From JAJXZP01 sp963787185 (GTDB lineage Bacteria; Spirochaetota; Spirochaetia; Treponematales; Rectinemataceae): a DNA stretch of 64,000 bases. Below the pieces are notes generated by a model. That model did no database searches. It was not told where the DNA came from and was given only the letters and a program-made list of their open reading frames with translations. How positions within the stretch are numbered: the first letter of the stretch is position 1; each line of letters begins with the position of its first letter. Shown here piece by piece: positions 25,262-34,242 of this stretch. Position numbers and translations under genes: made by a program. Location of the stretch: contig CAWBCC010000011.1 of NCBI GenBank assembly GCA_963787185.1, forward strand, positions 1-64,000. Reading direction: 5' to 3'.

Positions 25262-26335
25262 GTGAAGGACAGCGCTTCGATCAGCGGTTACGGCCTCGAG
25301 CGGAGTCTGCGCTGGGAAGGCGGAGAGCTCTTCATTCTCGATCAAACGAAGCTTCCGGGCGAGATCGTCGAGGAGAGGCAGGAAAGCGCCGAAATGGTCT
25401 GGGATTCGATCAGGCGGCTCAAGGTGCGGGGAGCTCCCGCCATCGGCATAGCCGGCGCCTACGGGCTTCTGATCGGCCTCAGGGCTTTTGTAGGCCTCGG
25501 CCTCGAAGACTTCCTCGGCCGGGCCGAAGCGACAGCGGCCTATCTCGATTCTTCGCGGCCCACCGCGGTCAACCTCGGCTGGGCACTGGGCCGCGTGCTC
25601 GCCGCAGCCAGGTCCCGCGCCTCCGAAGCCCGCGACTCGGGCGCGCTCTACAGGTACCTCGTAGCCGAGGCCGAAGCCATCCACGCGGAGGACCGCGTCA
25701 TCTGCCGCGGCATCGGCGAGAGCGGTCGGGCATTGATAAAGGAAGGCTGCGGCGTCCTGACTCACTGCAATGCCGGCGCGCTCGCGACCTCAGAGCTCGG
25801 CACGGCCACCGCCCCCATGTACCTCGCCTTCTCGAGCGGCACGCGTTTCCGCGTTTACACCGACGAGACCCGGCCGCTTCTGCAGGGCGCCCGCCTCACC
25901 TCCTGGGAACTGCAGCGCGCCGGGCTCGATGTGACCCTCATCTGCGACGATATGGCCGCCTATGTCATGTCCAAGGGCCTCGTGGATCTGTGCATCGTCG
26001 GCTGCGACAGGGTGGCGGCGAACGGCGACGTCGCCAACAAGATCGGCACTCTCGGCGTCGCCATCCTCGCCAGGCACTTCTCCATCCCCTTCTACGTCGC
26101 CTGCCCTTCCTCGACCGTCGACCTGGCGACGGCGAGGGGAGAGGATATCCGCATCGAGGAGCGCGGCAGCGAAGAGGTGACCTCCTTCGGCGAGAGGCGC
26201 ACCGCGCCCGAAGGCGTCAAGGTGCGCAATCCCTCCTTCGATGTGACGCCGCACGAGCTCGTCTCGGGTTTCATCACCGAACGGGGCATCCTCGGGGCCC
26301 CCTACGCCGAGAGTCTCGCGAAGGTATTCGGATGA
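25262..26335 (+). CDS. mtnA: S-methyl-5-thioribose-1-phosphate isomerase
   Basis: MtnA isomerises methylthioribose-1-phosphate to methylthioribulose-1-phosphate; relatives act on 5-deoxyribose-1-phosphate. The 357-aa protein has the substrate loop VRGAPAIGI, the catalytic cysteine in THCNAGALATS and the catalytic aspartate in GCDRVAANGDVANKIGT. The start is a GTG at 25262 with GGAGG six bases upstream. It is followed by a deoR-type gene and a class II aldolase, while mtnB, mtnW, mtnC and mtnD of the full methionine salvage route are absent from the window. Confidence 0.93.
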   Translation: MKDSASISGYGLERSLRWEGGELFILDQTKLPGEIVEERQESAEMVWDSIRRLKVRGAPAIGIAGAYGLLIGLRAFVGLGLEDFLGRAEATAAYLDSSRPTAVNLGWALGRVLAAARSRASEARDSGALYRYLVAEAEAIHAEDRVICRGIGESGRALIKEGCGVLTHCNAGALATSELGTATAPMYLAFSSGTRFRVYTDETRPLLQGARLTSWELQRAGLDVTLICDDMAAYVMSKGLVDLCIVGCDRVAANGDVANKIGTLGVAILARHFSIPFYVACPSSTVDLATARGEDIRIEERGSEEVTSFGERRTAPEGVKVRNPSFDVTPHELVSGFITERGILGAPYAESLAKVFG

Positions 26336-26378
26336 GACTCAGGCCGGACGGACGGGCCGCGGGAAAGGGAAGCGTCCT

Positions 26379-26993
26379 ATGCTCGCCGTAGAGCGCCGCA
26401 ATCGCATCCTCGATCGGCTGCGGACCCAGGGGATCGTCACCGTCTCCGACCTCGCCGCCGACTTCGAGGTGAGCGAGGAGACGATCCGCCGCGACCTGCA
26501 GAAGATGGAGGAGTCCGAGGGCGTGCAGCGCACCTACGGCGGCGCCTATATAGCCAAGGCGGTGAGCACCGACATCCCCATCAGCATCCGCGAGAACATC
26601 TACCTAAGCGGCAAGGAGACCATCGCCGGACTCTGCGCCGAGTTCGTCGCCGACGGCGACACGATCATGCTCGACTCGAGCACCACGGCCATCCACATCG
26701 CCGAGCACCTGAAGGCTAAGAGCGGCATCATCGTCATCACCAACTCGCTGCGCATCGCCCAGACCCTGGCCGAGGCCCAAAACGTCAAGGTCATCTGCTC
26801 AGGCGGCAGCCTCCGGCACAGCCAGCTATCCTTCGTCGGGCCCGCGGCGGCGCGCACCCTGGAGGGATACTACGCCGACAAGGCCTTCGTCTCCTGCGTC
26901 GGCCTCGACCTCGAAAAGGGGGCGACCGACGCCGACGAACTCGGATCGCGTTCGATCAGGTGCCTCTACTCGGAGAAGAAGGCTGAGCCTTGA
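26379..26993 (+). pseudogene. DeoR-family regulator, 3' truncated
   Basis: The first 190 residues are a good DeoR/GlpR regulator: an N-terminal helix-turn-helix (RILDRLRTQGIVTVSDLAADFEVSEETIRRDL) followed by a phosphosugar-sensing domain (DSSTTAIHIAEHL, TNSLRIAQTL, FVGPAAARTLEGYYADKAFVS, GATDADEL). The frame then ends after 14 unrelated residues, giving 204 aa against about 255 for the family, so the last strands of the sensor fold are missing. No other frame supplies them. It may still bind DNA. Its place between mtnA and the aldolase suggests it once regulated both. Confidence 0.65.
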
Positions 26994-27126
26994 GGTTGGA
27001 TGATGCCGTCGGCCGGCCGGACGGGCGCGGCGGCGGCCTCCGGAGGACCACGATGCCTGGCGGCGCTGGGCGTTGACGGGGGGGCGATTCACGATGATGA
27101 ATGCTTAACCAGAGGAGTCTAGAACC

Positions 27127-27777
27127 ATGCTGAACGGAATGAGCGGCTCGATCAAACGGGACATCTGCGAGATCGGCCGAAGAATGTATTCCAGCGGCTT
27201 CGTTGCCGCGAACGACGGCAACATCTCGGTGCGCGTCGCCGAGGACCGGATCGTCGTGACGCCGACCCTGGTGAGCAAGGGCTTCATGAAGAGCAGCATG
27301 CTCGTCACCGTCGACCTCGAAGGCCGCGTGGTCCGGGGGCGCATGAAGCCCTCGTCCGAGCTCAAGATGCACCTGGCCGTCTACCGCTCCAGGCCGGAGA
27401 TCCGCGCGGTCGTGCACGCGCATCCGGCGAACGCCACGGGCTTCGCGGTCGCGCGGGTCCCGCTCGACCGGCCCTACATGCCCGAGTTCCTCGTCAATCT
27501 CGGCGCCGTGCCGCTCGCGCCCTACGCGACCCCCTCGACCGAGGAAGTGCCGCGCTCGATCGAGGGTCTCATCGAGGGGCACGGGGCCGCCTTGCTCGCC
27601 AACCACGGCGTCATCACCTGGGACAGGGACCTCTACGAGGCCTACAGCCGCCTCGAGACCGTCGAGCTCTACGCGAGGATACTCGTCGCGGCCATGGCGG
27701 TCGGCGAGCCCAAGGCCATCGAGCCGGACAAGCTCGAGGCGCTCCGCGGCATCAGATCGGCGCAGGACTTCGACTGA
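27127..27777 (+). CDS. Class II aldolase (L-fuculose-phosphate aldolase family)
   Basis: This 216-aa zinc aldolase has NDGNISVR, the zinc ligands in HAHPANATGFA, a later HGAALLANHGV loop and a C-terminal region of FucA length. It has a GAGGAG site. The family also includes MtnB dehydratase. Next to mtnA the likely substrates are methylthioribulose-1-phosphate or 5-deoxyribulose-1-phosphate, which a DHAP-shunt aldolase (Ald2/DrdA) would cleave to dihydroxyacetone phosphate and an aldehyde. A plain fuculose or rhamnulose role cannot be excluded. Confidence 0.85.
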   Translation: MLNGMSGSIKRDICEIGRRMYSSGFVAANDGNISVRVAEDRIVVTPTLVSKGFMKSSMLVTVDLEGRVVRGRMKPSSELKMHLAVYRSRPEIRAVVHAHPANATGFAVARVPLDRPYMPEFLVNLGAVPLAPYATPSTEEVPRSIEGLIEGHGAALLANHGVITWDRDLYEAYSRLETVELYARILVAAMAVGEPKAIEPDKLEALRGIRSAQDFD

Positions 27778-27945
27778 TGAGGGGAAAGCTCTGACCCGAC
27801 TCGGTAGGGAAGGTAGGCCGCGTCCACCCGGAAGCGGGCCGGACCTGCAGCCTCGATCCCGACTAGCCCGGGCGTCGGCATGAGAAGGCCCGCGCTCGTC
27901 GATGCTCAAGGAGGAAGCCGCGCTTGGCGGGCCGCGCGCGCCCTC

Positions 27946-29542
27946 CTAGGCCGTCCTGAAGCGGCTGACGTCCTCGTCCAGCCGGGCGCTGCCCGAGCCG
28001 ACGTCCTCGGCCAGAGCGCCGACCGTCTTGATCGAGGCGCCAATGTCGCCGATGCCCTTCGTGATCTCCCCGATGTTGGCGGCGACCTCGCTCGATATCC
28101 TCCCCACATCCGCCATCATCGACTCGATCTCCGCCGCCGCCTCGTCCATGGCTTTCGAGCCTGACTTGACTCCCAACGAGCGATCCTGCAGGTCCGTCAT
28201 CGCCGTGAGGATCTGCTGGCTGCCCGTCCGTATCTCCCCGATGCTCGTGTATATCTCCGTCATGGCCTTCGACGCCTGCCTGATCCGCTCCTCGATCGCA
28301 GCGAAGGTCCGGTTCGTGCCCGCGTTGGCGGCCGTGGCCTCGTCGATCTTGGCCACGATGACCTGGATCGACTGTGCTATGTCCCGCGAACTCGCCGTCG
28401 AGGCCTCCGAGAGCTTGCGAATCTCGTCGGCCACCACCGCGAAGCCGCGGCCCGCTTCCCCCGCGTGCGCCGCCTCGATGGCCGCGTTCATCGCCAGCAG
28501 GTTCGTCTGGGACGCGATGTTCTGGATCACCGCGGCCATTTCGCGGATCGTCCCTATGTTCTGGGGAATCTCGCCGATCTTGGTGAAGGCCGTCTCGAAG
28601 ACCGCCCTCCCCCGCTCCGCCTCGGCCACCATCTCGTCGGCCGAGGCCCGGTTCCTCTCCGTGACCCGGCCCATGTTATCCAGCGACGAGAGCATTTCCG
28701 TCACCGAGGCCGTCGCCTCCTCCACCATCGCGCTCTGCCCCTCGATCTGCTCGTTGAGCGCCGCGATCCCCGCCGCGATCCGCTTCACCGACCCCGCCGA
28801 GGCCTCGATCCGCCCGTCCAGCGTCTCGATCTGCTTCCCGATGGACGCCGCGTTCGACTCGATCTGCGTCGTCGAGCTCATCGCCTCGCTCGAAGCTTCG
28901 ACGAGCCGATTCTTGGCTTCGATGTTCGCCGCCGAGGTCTCCTTGATGTGGAGAATCGAGGTCGATGATGACGAACTGCTTGGAAATCACCGAAGCCGAT
29001 GCGAACAGGGAATCATTCATGCTCTCCAGATCGGTCGCCATAAGCTGAAGTTGATATAAGGCGCCCTGCTGCAATTGCCTCTTTTCGGAACCGAATTTGG
29101 TCGTATAAAGCTGAGTCGGGCCGATGGAGTCGAGCGACGAAAAGAGGCTCTGGGCATCATTAGTTATAGTTTTATAATCTGACGTCAACTTGATCAGGTT
29201 CGAATCGTTGTATCCGGCCAAATTGCCGATGACTATTATGGCCGCCCTCACCTTTGGGCTGATCGTGACGAGGATCCTGATTTTGGCCAGTTGCCTGAAC
29301 GCAGTCTCCACCTCTTTGTTCGCGGCATCGAGGGCTTGTCCGGCCAGCTCGAATTGGGCAAACGGCAACCGATTCACCGCGACCTGCTGGTCTTTCAATG
29401 CGATGCTCAAGTCGATAAGGTAGTTCCTCTCTCGTACCATCCGATCGACGGGCGAGACGAGTAAGAAATAGAGCGCCGCAGCCGCGGAGAACAGCGCGAC
29501 AATGGCCACAATTAAGAGGGTCAGTTTTGCGCGAATCTTCAT
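27946..29542 (-). pseudogene. Methyl-accepting chemotaxis protein, frame-broken and lacking TM2
   Basis: The N-terminal part (from ATG 29542) has one membrane helix (LTLLIVAIVALFSAAAALYF) and a helical periplasmic domain up to KQFVIIDLD. The C-terminal part, in another frame, begins about SILHIKETSAANIEAKNRLVE and contains the signalling hairpin (IASQTNLLAMNAAIEAAHAGEAGRGFAVVADEIRKL). The junction is near 28955-28965. Neither frame holds a second membrane helix or HAMP domain there, so a deletion rather than a simple indel seems to have occurred. The sensor half is more AT-rich than the rest. The gene lies 82 bp after a polyol dehydrogenase gene on the same strand. Confidence 0.8.
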
Positions 29543-29624
29543 GGTCTCGCCTCCATCATGGGCGGCTCTCCACCCGAGATCGATGATGAGGATGCAACGC
29601 GGTGAAACGGCCCCGTTTCCGCCC

Positions 29625-30647
29625 TCAACCCACGTCGATGAACACCTTCATCGTCTTCTCGCGGTTCGCATCGATGAACTTGTAGGCCTCCAGGTAGCGA
29701 TCGAAGGGGAAATGGGCCGACATGAGGGGGTCGAGCGCCACCTTCCCTTCGGCCGCGAGGGCTATGGCGCGCTCGTAGTCCTCGCGCCTGTACATGAGCG
29801 TCCCCACCAGATTGAGCTCGCGGTCCTGCACGAGTCCGAGATCGACCTTGGGCAGGGCGCCGAAGACGCCCACCACGACGATCGTGCTGCCCTTGCGGCC
29901 GAACTCTATCGCCTGTTTCATCGTGGCCTCGATGCCCACGCATTCCAGGGCGGCATCCGCGCGGTCGGGGCCATAGACCCGGAGAATGGCCCGGCCCAGG
30001 TCCTCGGTCTCGGGGTTCACGCAGTGCGCGACGCCGCAGGCCGAGGCGAGCGAGAGACGGTAGTCGCTCGTGTCGCTCACCAGGACCTCGGCGGCCCCCA
30101 GGCCGCGGGCGGCCTGGGCCACGAGATTGCCTATGGGCCCCGCGCCGTACACGACGAGCCTCTTGCCCCCGAGATCCCCGAGGCGGCCGAGCGCGTGGAC
30201 GGCCACCGCGAGCGGCTCTATCATCGCTCCCGCCTCGAAGCTGAGCTTCTGGGGGAATTTCAGACACTTGTCCGCGGCCACGACGAAATACTCCGAGGCC
30301 GCTCCCGTCGTCTGGAATCCCATCACCTTGAGATTGTCGCAGATGTTGTATCGGCCGGTGCGGCATGGCAGGCAGGTGCCGCAGTAGACCTGAGGCATGA
30401 AGGTTACGCGATCGCCCACGGCGAAGTCCCGCACTCCCGGGCCGAGCTTCTCGACCGTGGCCGAAACCTCGTGCCCCTGGACGACGGGGTACTTCGTGTA
30501 AGGGTGGAGGCCGTGGTTCACGTGAATGTCGGAGCCGCAGACGCCTATGCGCACAATCCTGAGCAGGAGCTCGCCCGATCCCGGCTCGGCCGCGGGTATG
30601 TCGCGGTATTCGACGACGCCGGGCGCGGTCATGACCGCCTGTTTCAT
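29625..30647 (-). CDS. Zinc-binding alcohol/polyol dehydrogenase
   Basis: This 340-aa medium-chain dehydrogenase of the sorbitol/threonine dehydrogenase branch has a catalytic zinc site (GVCGSDIHVNHG, QGHEVS), a structural zinc cluster (CGTCLPCRTGRYNIC) and an NAD motif (VYGAGPIGNLVAQAA). The start overlaps the stop of the preceding dehydrogenase in ATGA, with a GGGGGAGG site. It is the last metabolic gene of the ABC/SDR operon and probably oxidises a sugar alcohol or sugar acid. Confidence 0.89.
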   Translation of the reverse strand: MKQAVMTAPGVVEYRDIPAAEPGSGELLLRIVRIGVCGSDIHVNHGLHPYTKYPVVQGHEVSATVEKLGPGVRDFAVGDRVTFMPQVYCGTCLPCRTGRYNICDNLKVMGFQTTGAASEYFVVAADKCLKFPQKLSFEAGAMIEPLAVAVHALGRLGDLGGKRLVVYGAGPIGNLVAQAARGLGAAEVLVSDTSDYRLSLASACGVAHCVNPETEDLGRAILRVYGPDRADAALECVGIEATMKQAIEFGRKGSTIVVVGVFGALPKVDLGLVQDRELNLVGTLMYRREDYERAIALAAEGKVALDPLMSAHFPFDRYLEAYKFIDANREKTMKVFIDVG

Positions 30648-31660
30648 CGTCCGCCTCCCCCCGACTTGGGCACCATCAATATTTTCATGACACCCGGCTC
30701 TCCGCGCTCGATAGTCTCGACGCCCTGCGCGAATTGTTCCAGGGGAAGCTCGTGCGAGACCAGGCGCGACACGTCGATCCTGCCGGACCCGAGGAGTCTG
30801 ATCGCCTGGATCGAGTTCCTCACCGAGGTGTAAGAGGACATGAGGCTGAGTCCCTTACGGAATATCGTAAACGCGTCGAAGGAAACCGAAGACCCCGAGG
30901 GAGGAACGCCGAAGAGGAGAATGCGTCCGCCCGGGCGCGCCCACTGCGTCGTGCGCCCCATGAGGGCCGGCACGCCCGTCGCGTCCACCACCAGATCGAA
31001 GCGGTCGGCCGGCAGCTCTTCGAGCGAGGCGACGCTCTTCACGAGCGGTCCTCCCTCGCGGGAGGCGAAGTCGAGCCGGCCGCGGTTCTTGTCCGCGATC
31101 GTGACGCCGCTGGCTCCCGCGGCGATGAGCGCCTTGAGAAGGAGGATGCCGATCGGCCCCGCGCCTACTACCAGAACCTCGTCGGCCAGCCGGGGAGCCG
31201 CGCGCTGGACGCCGTGCAGGACGCATGACAGGGGCTCGACGAAGGCTCCCGAGGCGAAACTCAAGTCGCCGATGGCGAAGACAGCCTTCTCGGGTGCGCA
31301 GACGTATTCGGCCATGCCGCCCGGCAGGGTCACGCCCACGGCCTGCCAGCGCTCGCAGAAGTTCTGCCGGTTCGAGAGGCAGGAGGGACAGGCGTCGCAG
31401 GCTATGTTGGGCTCCACCGCCACGCGGTCGCCGACCGCCGGGCCGCGCACGGCCGCGCCCACCGCGGCCACGGTGCCGGAGAACTCGTGCCCCGGAGTGA
31501 TGGGATACGAGCCGAGGTACTCGCCCCGGAAAATATGGACGTCGGTCCCGCAGATTCCGCAGCGCTCCACCTCGATGAGAACCTCGTCGGGCTTGGGTTC
31601 GGGCCGGGGAATTTCGGCGACGCGCGCCGATCCGGGCTTGTCTATGATCAATGCTCTCAT
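30644..31660 (-). CDS. Zinc-binding alcohol/polyol dehydrogenase (second paralogue)
   Basis: This 338-aa enzyme is related to its downstream neighbour. It has GICGTDVHIFRG and PGHEFSG for the catalytic zinc, CDACPSCLSNRQNFC for the structural zinc, and VVGAGPIGILLLKALIAAGA for NAD(H). I chose the ATG at 31660 because CAAGGAG lies upstream; an ATG six codons earlier lacks a site. Two different polyol dehydrogenases plus an SDR in one operon suggest stepwise oxidation of one compound or use of several polyols. Confidence 0.88.
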   Translation of the reverse strand: MRALIIDKPGSARVAEIPRPEPKPDEVLIEVERCGICGTDVHIFRGEYLGSYPITPGHEFSGTVAAVGAAVRGPAVGDRVAVEPNIACDACPSCLSNRQNFCERWQAVGVTLPGGMAEYVCAPEKAVFAIGDLSFASGAFVEPLSCVLHGVQRAAPRLADEVLVVGAGPIGILLLKALIAAGASGVTIADKNRGRLDFASREGGPLVKSVASLEELPADRFDLVVDATGVPALMGRTTQWARPGGRILLFGVPPSGSSVSFDAFTIFRKGLSLMSSYTSVRNSIQAIRLLGSGRIDVSRLVSHELPLEQFAQGVETIERGEPGVMKILMVPKSGGGGR

Positions 31661-31687
31661 CGTCCGTTCTCCTTGCATGCCGGGAGG

Positions 31688-32452
31688 CTAAACGCAGGTG
31701 AAGGCCCCGTCGATGACGAGATCGGTCCCCGTCGTGTAGCCGGCGGAGTCGGAGGCCAGGTAGACGAGGGCCGAGCAGAGTTCCTCGGGCCTGCCCATCC
31801 TCTTCTGGGGCGTGTCGGCCTCCCAGGCGGGGATCCACTGGCCGGCCTTCAGGGTCATCGCGGTTCCGATGTAGCCGGGACTGATGCAATTGACCCGGAC
31901 GCCGAAGGGGGCCCACTCGACTGCGAGGGACTTCGTGAGCAGGATGACGCCCGCCTTCGAGGCGTTGTACGCGCACTGCGGCTGGGGTCGGTTCACGATG
32001 TGCCCCGACATGGATGCGGTATTGATTATGGAGCCGCGCCGCTTTTCGATCATGACGCGGCCGGCGGCCCTTGCCGTGAGGAAGATCCCGGTGAGGTTGA
32101 TGTCGATGACCTTCTTCCAGGACTCGAAGCTCATCGTCGCCGCGCTCTCGTTGATGCAGATGCCGGCGTTGTTGTACGCGATGTCTATCGTGCCGAACTC
32201 GTCGACGATGCGCGCTATCATCCCGTCGACCTCGGCGGGATCGGTGACGTCGCATCGCAGGGCCAGGGAGCGGACGCCGCGGGAACTCACCTCTTCGGCG
32301 GTCGCACGCGCCCCGTCTCCGTCGAGATCGACTATCGCGACGTCCGCCCCCGCGTCCGCGAAGGCGAAGGCCGCGCTCTTTCCTATGCCCTGAGCTCCTC
32401 CGGTGATGAAGGCTTTCTTGCCCACCAGGGAGAACATATCCACGACACCCAT
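31688..32452 (-). CDS. Short-chain dehydrogenase/reductase
   Basis: This 254-aa classical SDR has the cofactor motif TGGAQGIGKS, an Asp-rich beta2 end (IVDLDGDG) favouring NAD, NNAG, the catalytic Ser in NTASMSG and YNASK. An AAAGGA site precedes the ATG at 32452; an ATG at 32461 that overlaps the permease stop is an alternative. Located directly after the permease genes, it probably oxidises the imported polyol. Confidence 0.88.
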   Translation of the reverse strand: MGVVDMFSLVGKKAFITGGAQGIGKSAAFAFADAGADVAIVDLDGDGARATAEEVSSRGVRSLALRCDVTDPAEVDGMIARIVDEFGTIDIAYNNAGICINESAATMSFESWKKVIDINLTGIFLTARAAGRVMIEKRRGSIINTASMSGHIVNRPQPQCAYNASKAGVILLTKSLAVEWAPFGVRVNCISPGYIGTAMTLKAGQWIPAWEADTPQKRMGRPEELCSALVYLASDSAGYTTGTDLVIDGAFTCV

Positions 32453-32457
32453 GCGAT

Positions 32458-33297
32458 TCATCCTTTCACGGCGCCCATCATGAGACCCCGTACCAGCGAC
32501 TTGTGCGATATCCAGCCGAGAATGAGCGGAGGCAGCACCGTCACCGTGGAGATTGCGCTCAGCTTGGCCCAGAACAGACCCTCCTGCGTCATGTAGGAGG
32601 CCATGTAGACGGGTATGGGCGATGCGTTGACGTAGGTCAGATTTATGGCGAAGAAGAACTCGTTCCACACGAAGATGAAGACGAGCAGGGCGCTAGATAT
32701 GATGCCGCTGCGCGCCAGGGGCAGGACTATCCTGAAGAAGGACCGCATCCTGGTGGATCCGTCGATATCGGCCGCTTCGAGAAGCTCCGAAGGTATATCC
32801 TTGAGGAAGGACCTCACCATCCAGATCACGATCGGGATGTTCGAGCCTACGTACATGATGATCATCCCGAGGCGTGTGTCCAGCAGATGCAGATTCTTGA
32901 AAATGAGGAATACGGGGATTATGACCGCGACCGGCGGAAGGAGCGTCGTCGACAGGAACCAGAAGAAGAGCGAATCGGGCTTCTTCAGTTTTCCGAAGAC
33001 GATGGCGTATGCGGTGGGCACTCCCAGGACGATGCACAGCACCATCGAGGAGATCGTGATGACGGCCGAGTTCACGATATGCGCGACTATGTCCGAAGAG
33101 AGCAGGACCGCGCGATAGTTTTCCAGCGTCGGCGTGAAGAACAGCTTGGGCGGGATGACATCGGTCTCGTGCTTGAGGCTCGTTATGAACATATAGAGGA
33201 TGGGGAAGAAGTACGTGAGACATATGACCCAGATGAGGAGAATGAAGAAGTAATGGGCGGTCTTTATCCGCGCTCTGCTCCGTGCGTAGTTGATCAT
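32458..33297 (-). CDS. Sugar ABC transporter permease (MalG type)
   Basis: This 279-aa inner-membrane permease has six predicted helices and the EAA loop that docks the ATPase (ELLEAADIDGSTRMRSFFRIVLPLARSG). The start overlaps the upstream permease stop in ATGA. It forms the import channel with the MalF-type partner and the binding protein at 34243. Confidence 0.92.
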   Translation of the reverse strand: MINYARSRARIKTAHYFFILLIWVICLTYFFPILYMFITSLKHETDVIPPKLFFTPTLENYRAVLLSSDIVAHIVNSAVITISSMVLCIVLGVPTAYAIVFGKLKKPDSLFFWFLSTTLLPPVAVIIPVFLIFKNLHLLDTRLGMIIMYVGSNIPIVIWMVRSFLKDIPSELLEAADIDGSTRMRSFFRIVLPLARSGIISSALLVFIFVWNEFFFAINLTYVNASPIPVYMASYMTQEGLFWAKLSAISTVTVLPPLILGWISHKSLVRGLMMGAVKG

Positions 33298-34184
33298 GAT
33301 TCTACCTCGCTGGTTTTCCTTCGTGTGAAGCGGAAGAAGGCCATGATGGCGACGAGCGTGAGAATCACCGTGATCACGGCCATCGCCGTGGCCCTTCCGA
33401 CGTCCCAGCGGAAGAAGCCCGTCCTGTACACCAGGTAGGGCAGGTTGGCCGAGGATATTCCCGGCCCGCCCGAGGTCGTCACGTAGATGATGCCGAAGAC
33501 TTTGAGGATGAAGATGAGTCCCAGCATGACGGCGACTTCGATGTGACTCGCTATGGCGGGTATCTTGATCTGGAATATCGTCCGCCATATGCCCGCGCCG
33601 TCGACTTTGGCGCTGTCCAGTATCTCCTCGGAGATGCTCTCGAATCCGGACAGAAGTATGAGCACGAAAAAGGGCGTCCACTGCCAAATGACGAGGAGGA
33701 TAATAGTTATAAGAGAATAGCTACCTAAGAAATCGATGGGCTTGACGTGGAGCCAGGAAGCGAGGAGACCGTTGATGCCGAACGAAGGGTGAAGTATCAG
33801 TGTCTTCCATATTATGCCGACCACCGCATCCATCACGAAAAACGGAGCGATCATGAGGGTGCGGACGAAGTTGATGCCGACGAAACGGCGGTTCAGGAGA
33901 AGGGCCAAAGCCAGACCCAGGACTGTACAGCCCACAAGCGCCACAAGCGACAGTACGATCGTATTCAGAATCACCAGATAGAATTGCGTGTCGCTGAAAA
34001 CCTGCAGGTAATTCTCGAGCCCGACGAAGCGAATGCCGAGATCGGGCCGTACGATGATCCATTTGATCGCCGAAAGAATGAGCGTAAGGATCATTGGAAC
34101 CTGCGTGACCAGAGCGACGACGACGATCGCCGGAATCGGCAGGCCGTTCACGCTCTCGTGCCTGCGTATTTCTCGTGTGCTCAT
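33294..34184 (-). CDS. Sugar ABC transporter permease (MalF type)
   Basis: This 296-aa permease has six predicted helices and the EAA loop (ISEEILDSAKVDGAGIWRTIFQIKIPAI). Its sequence (IRFVGLENYLQVFSD, a large loop before TM3) resembles polyol permeases of the SmoF/MtlF kind. I chose the ATG at 34184 because of the GAAAGGA site. It follows the binding-protein gene after a 58-bp gap containing a long hairpin. Confidence 0.92.
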   Translation of the reverse strand: MSTREIRRHESVNGLPIPAIVVVALVTQVPMILTLILSAIKWIIVRPDLGIRFVGLENYLQVFSDTQFYLVILNTIVLSLVALVGCTVLGLALALLLNRRFVGINFVRTLMIAPFFVMDAVVGIIWKTLILHPSFGINGLLASWLHVKPIDFLGSYSLITIILLVIWQWTPFFVLILLSGFESISEEILDSAKVDGAGIWRTIFQIKIPAIASHIEVAVMLGLIFILKVFGIIYVTTSGGPGISSANLPYLVYRTGFFRWDVGRATAMAVITVILTLVAIMAFFRFTRRKTSEVES

Positions 34185-34205
34185 GTCCGTCCTTTCGAAT
34201 TCGAA

Positions 34206-34233
34206 ATCGGGGGCCCGCATGCGGGCCCCCGAT
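34206..34233 (-). repeat. 28-bp perfect palindrome between binding-protein and permease genes
   Basis: The sequence from ATCGGGGGCCCGC through its mirror half is a perfect 28-bp palindrome with a central GCATGC. It begins 9 bp past the binding-protein stop. In RNA it forms a strong GC hairpin without a T tract, so it more probably protects the upstream message and lowers permease expression than ends transcription. Confidence 0.75.
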
Positions 34234-34242
34234 CTATGGCCC

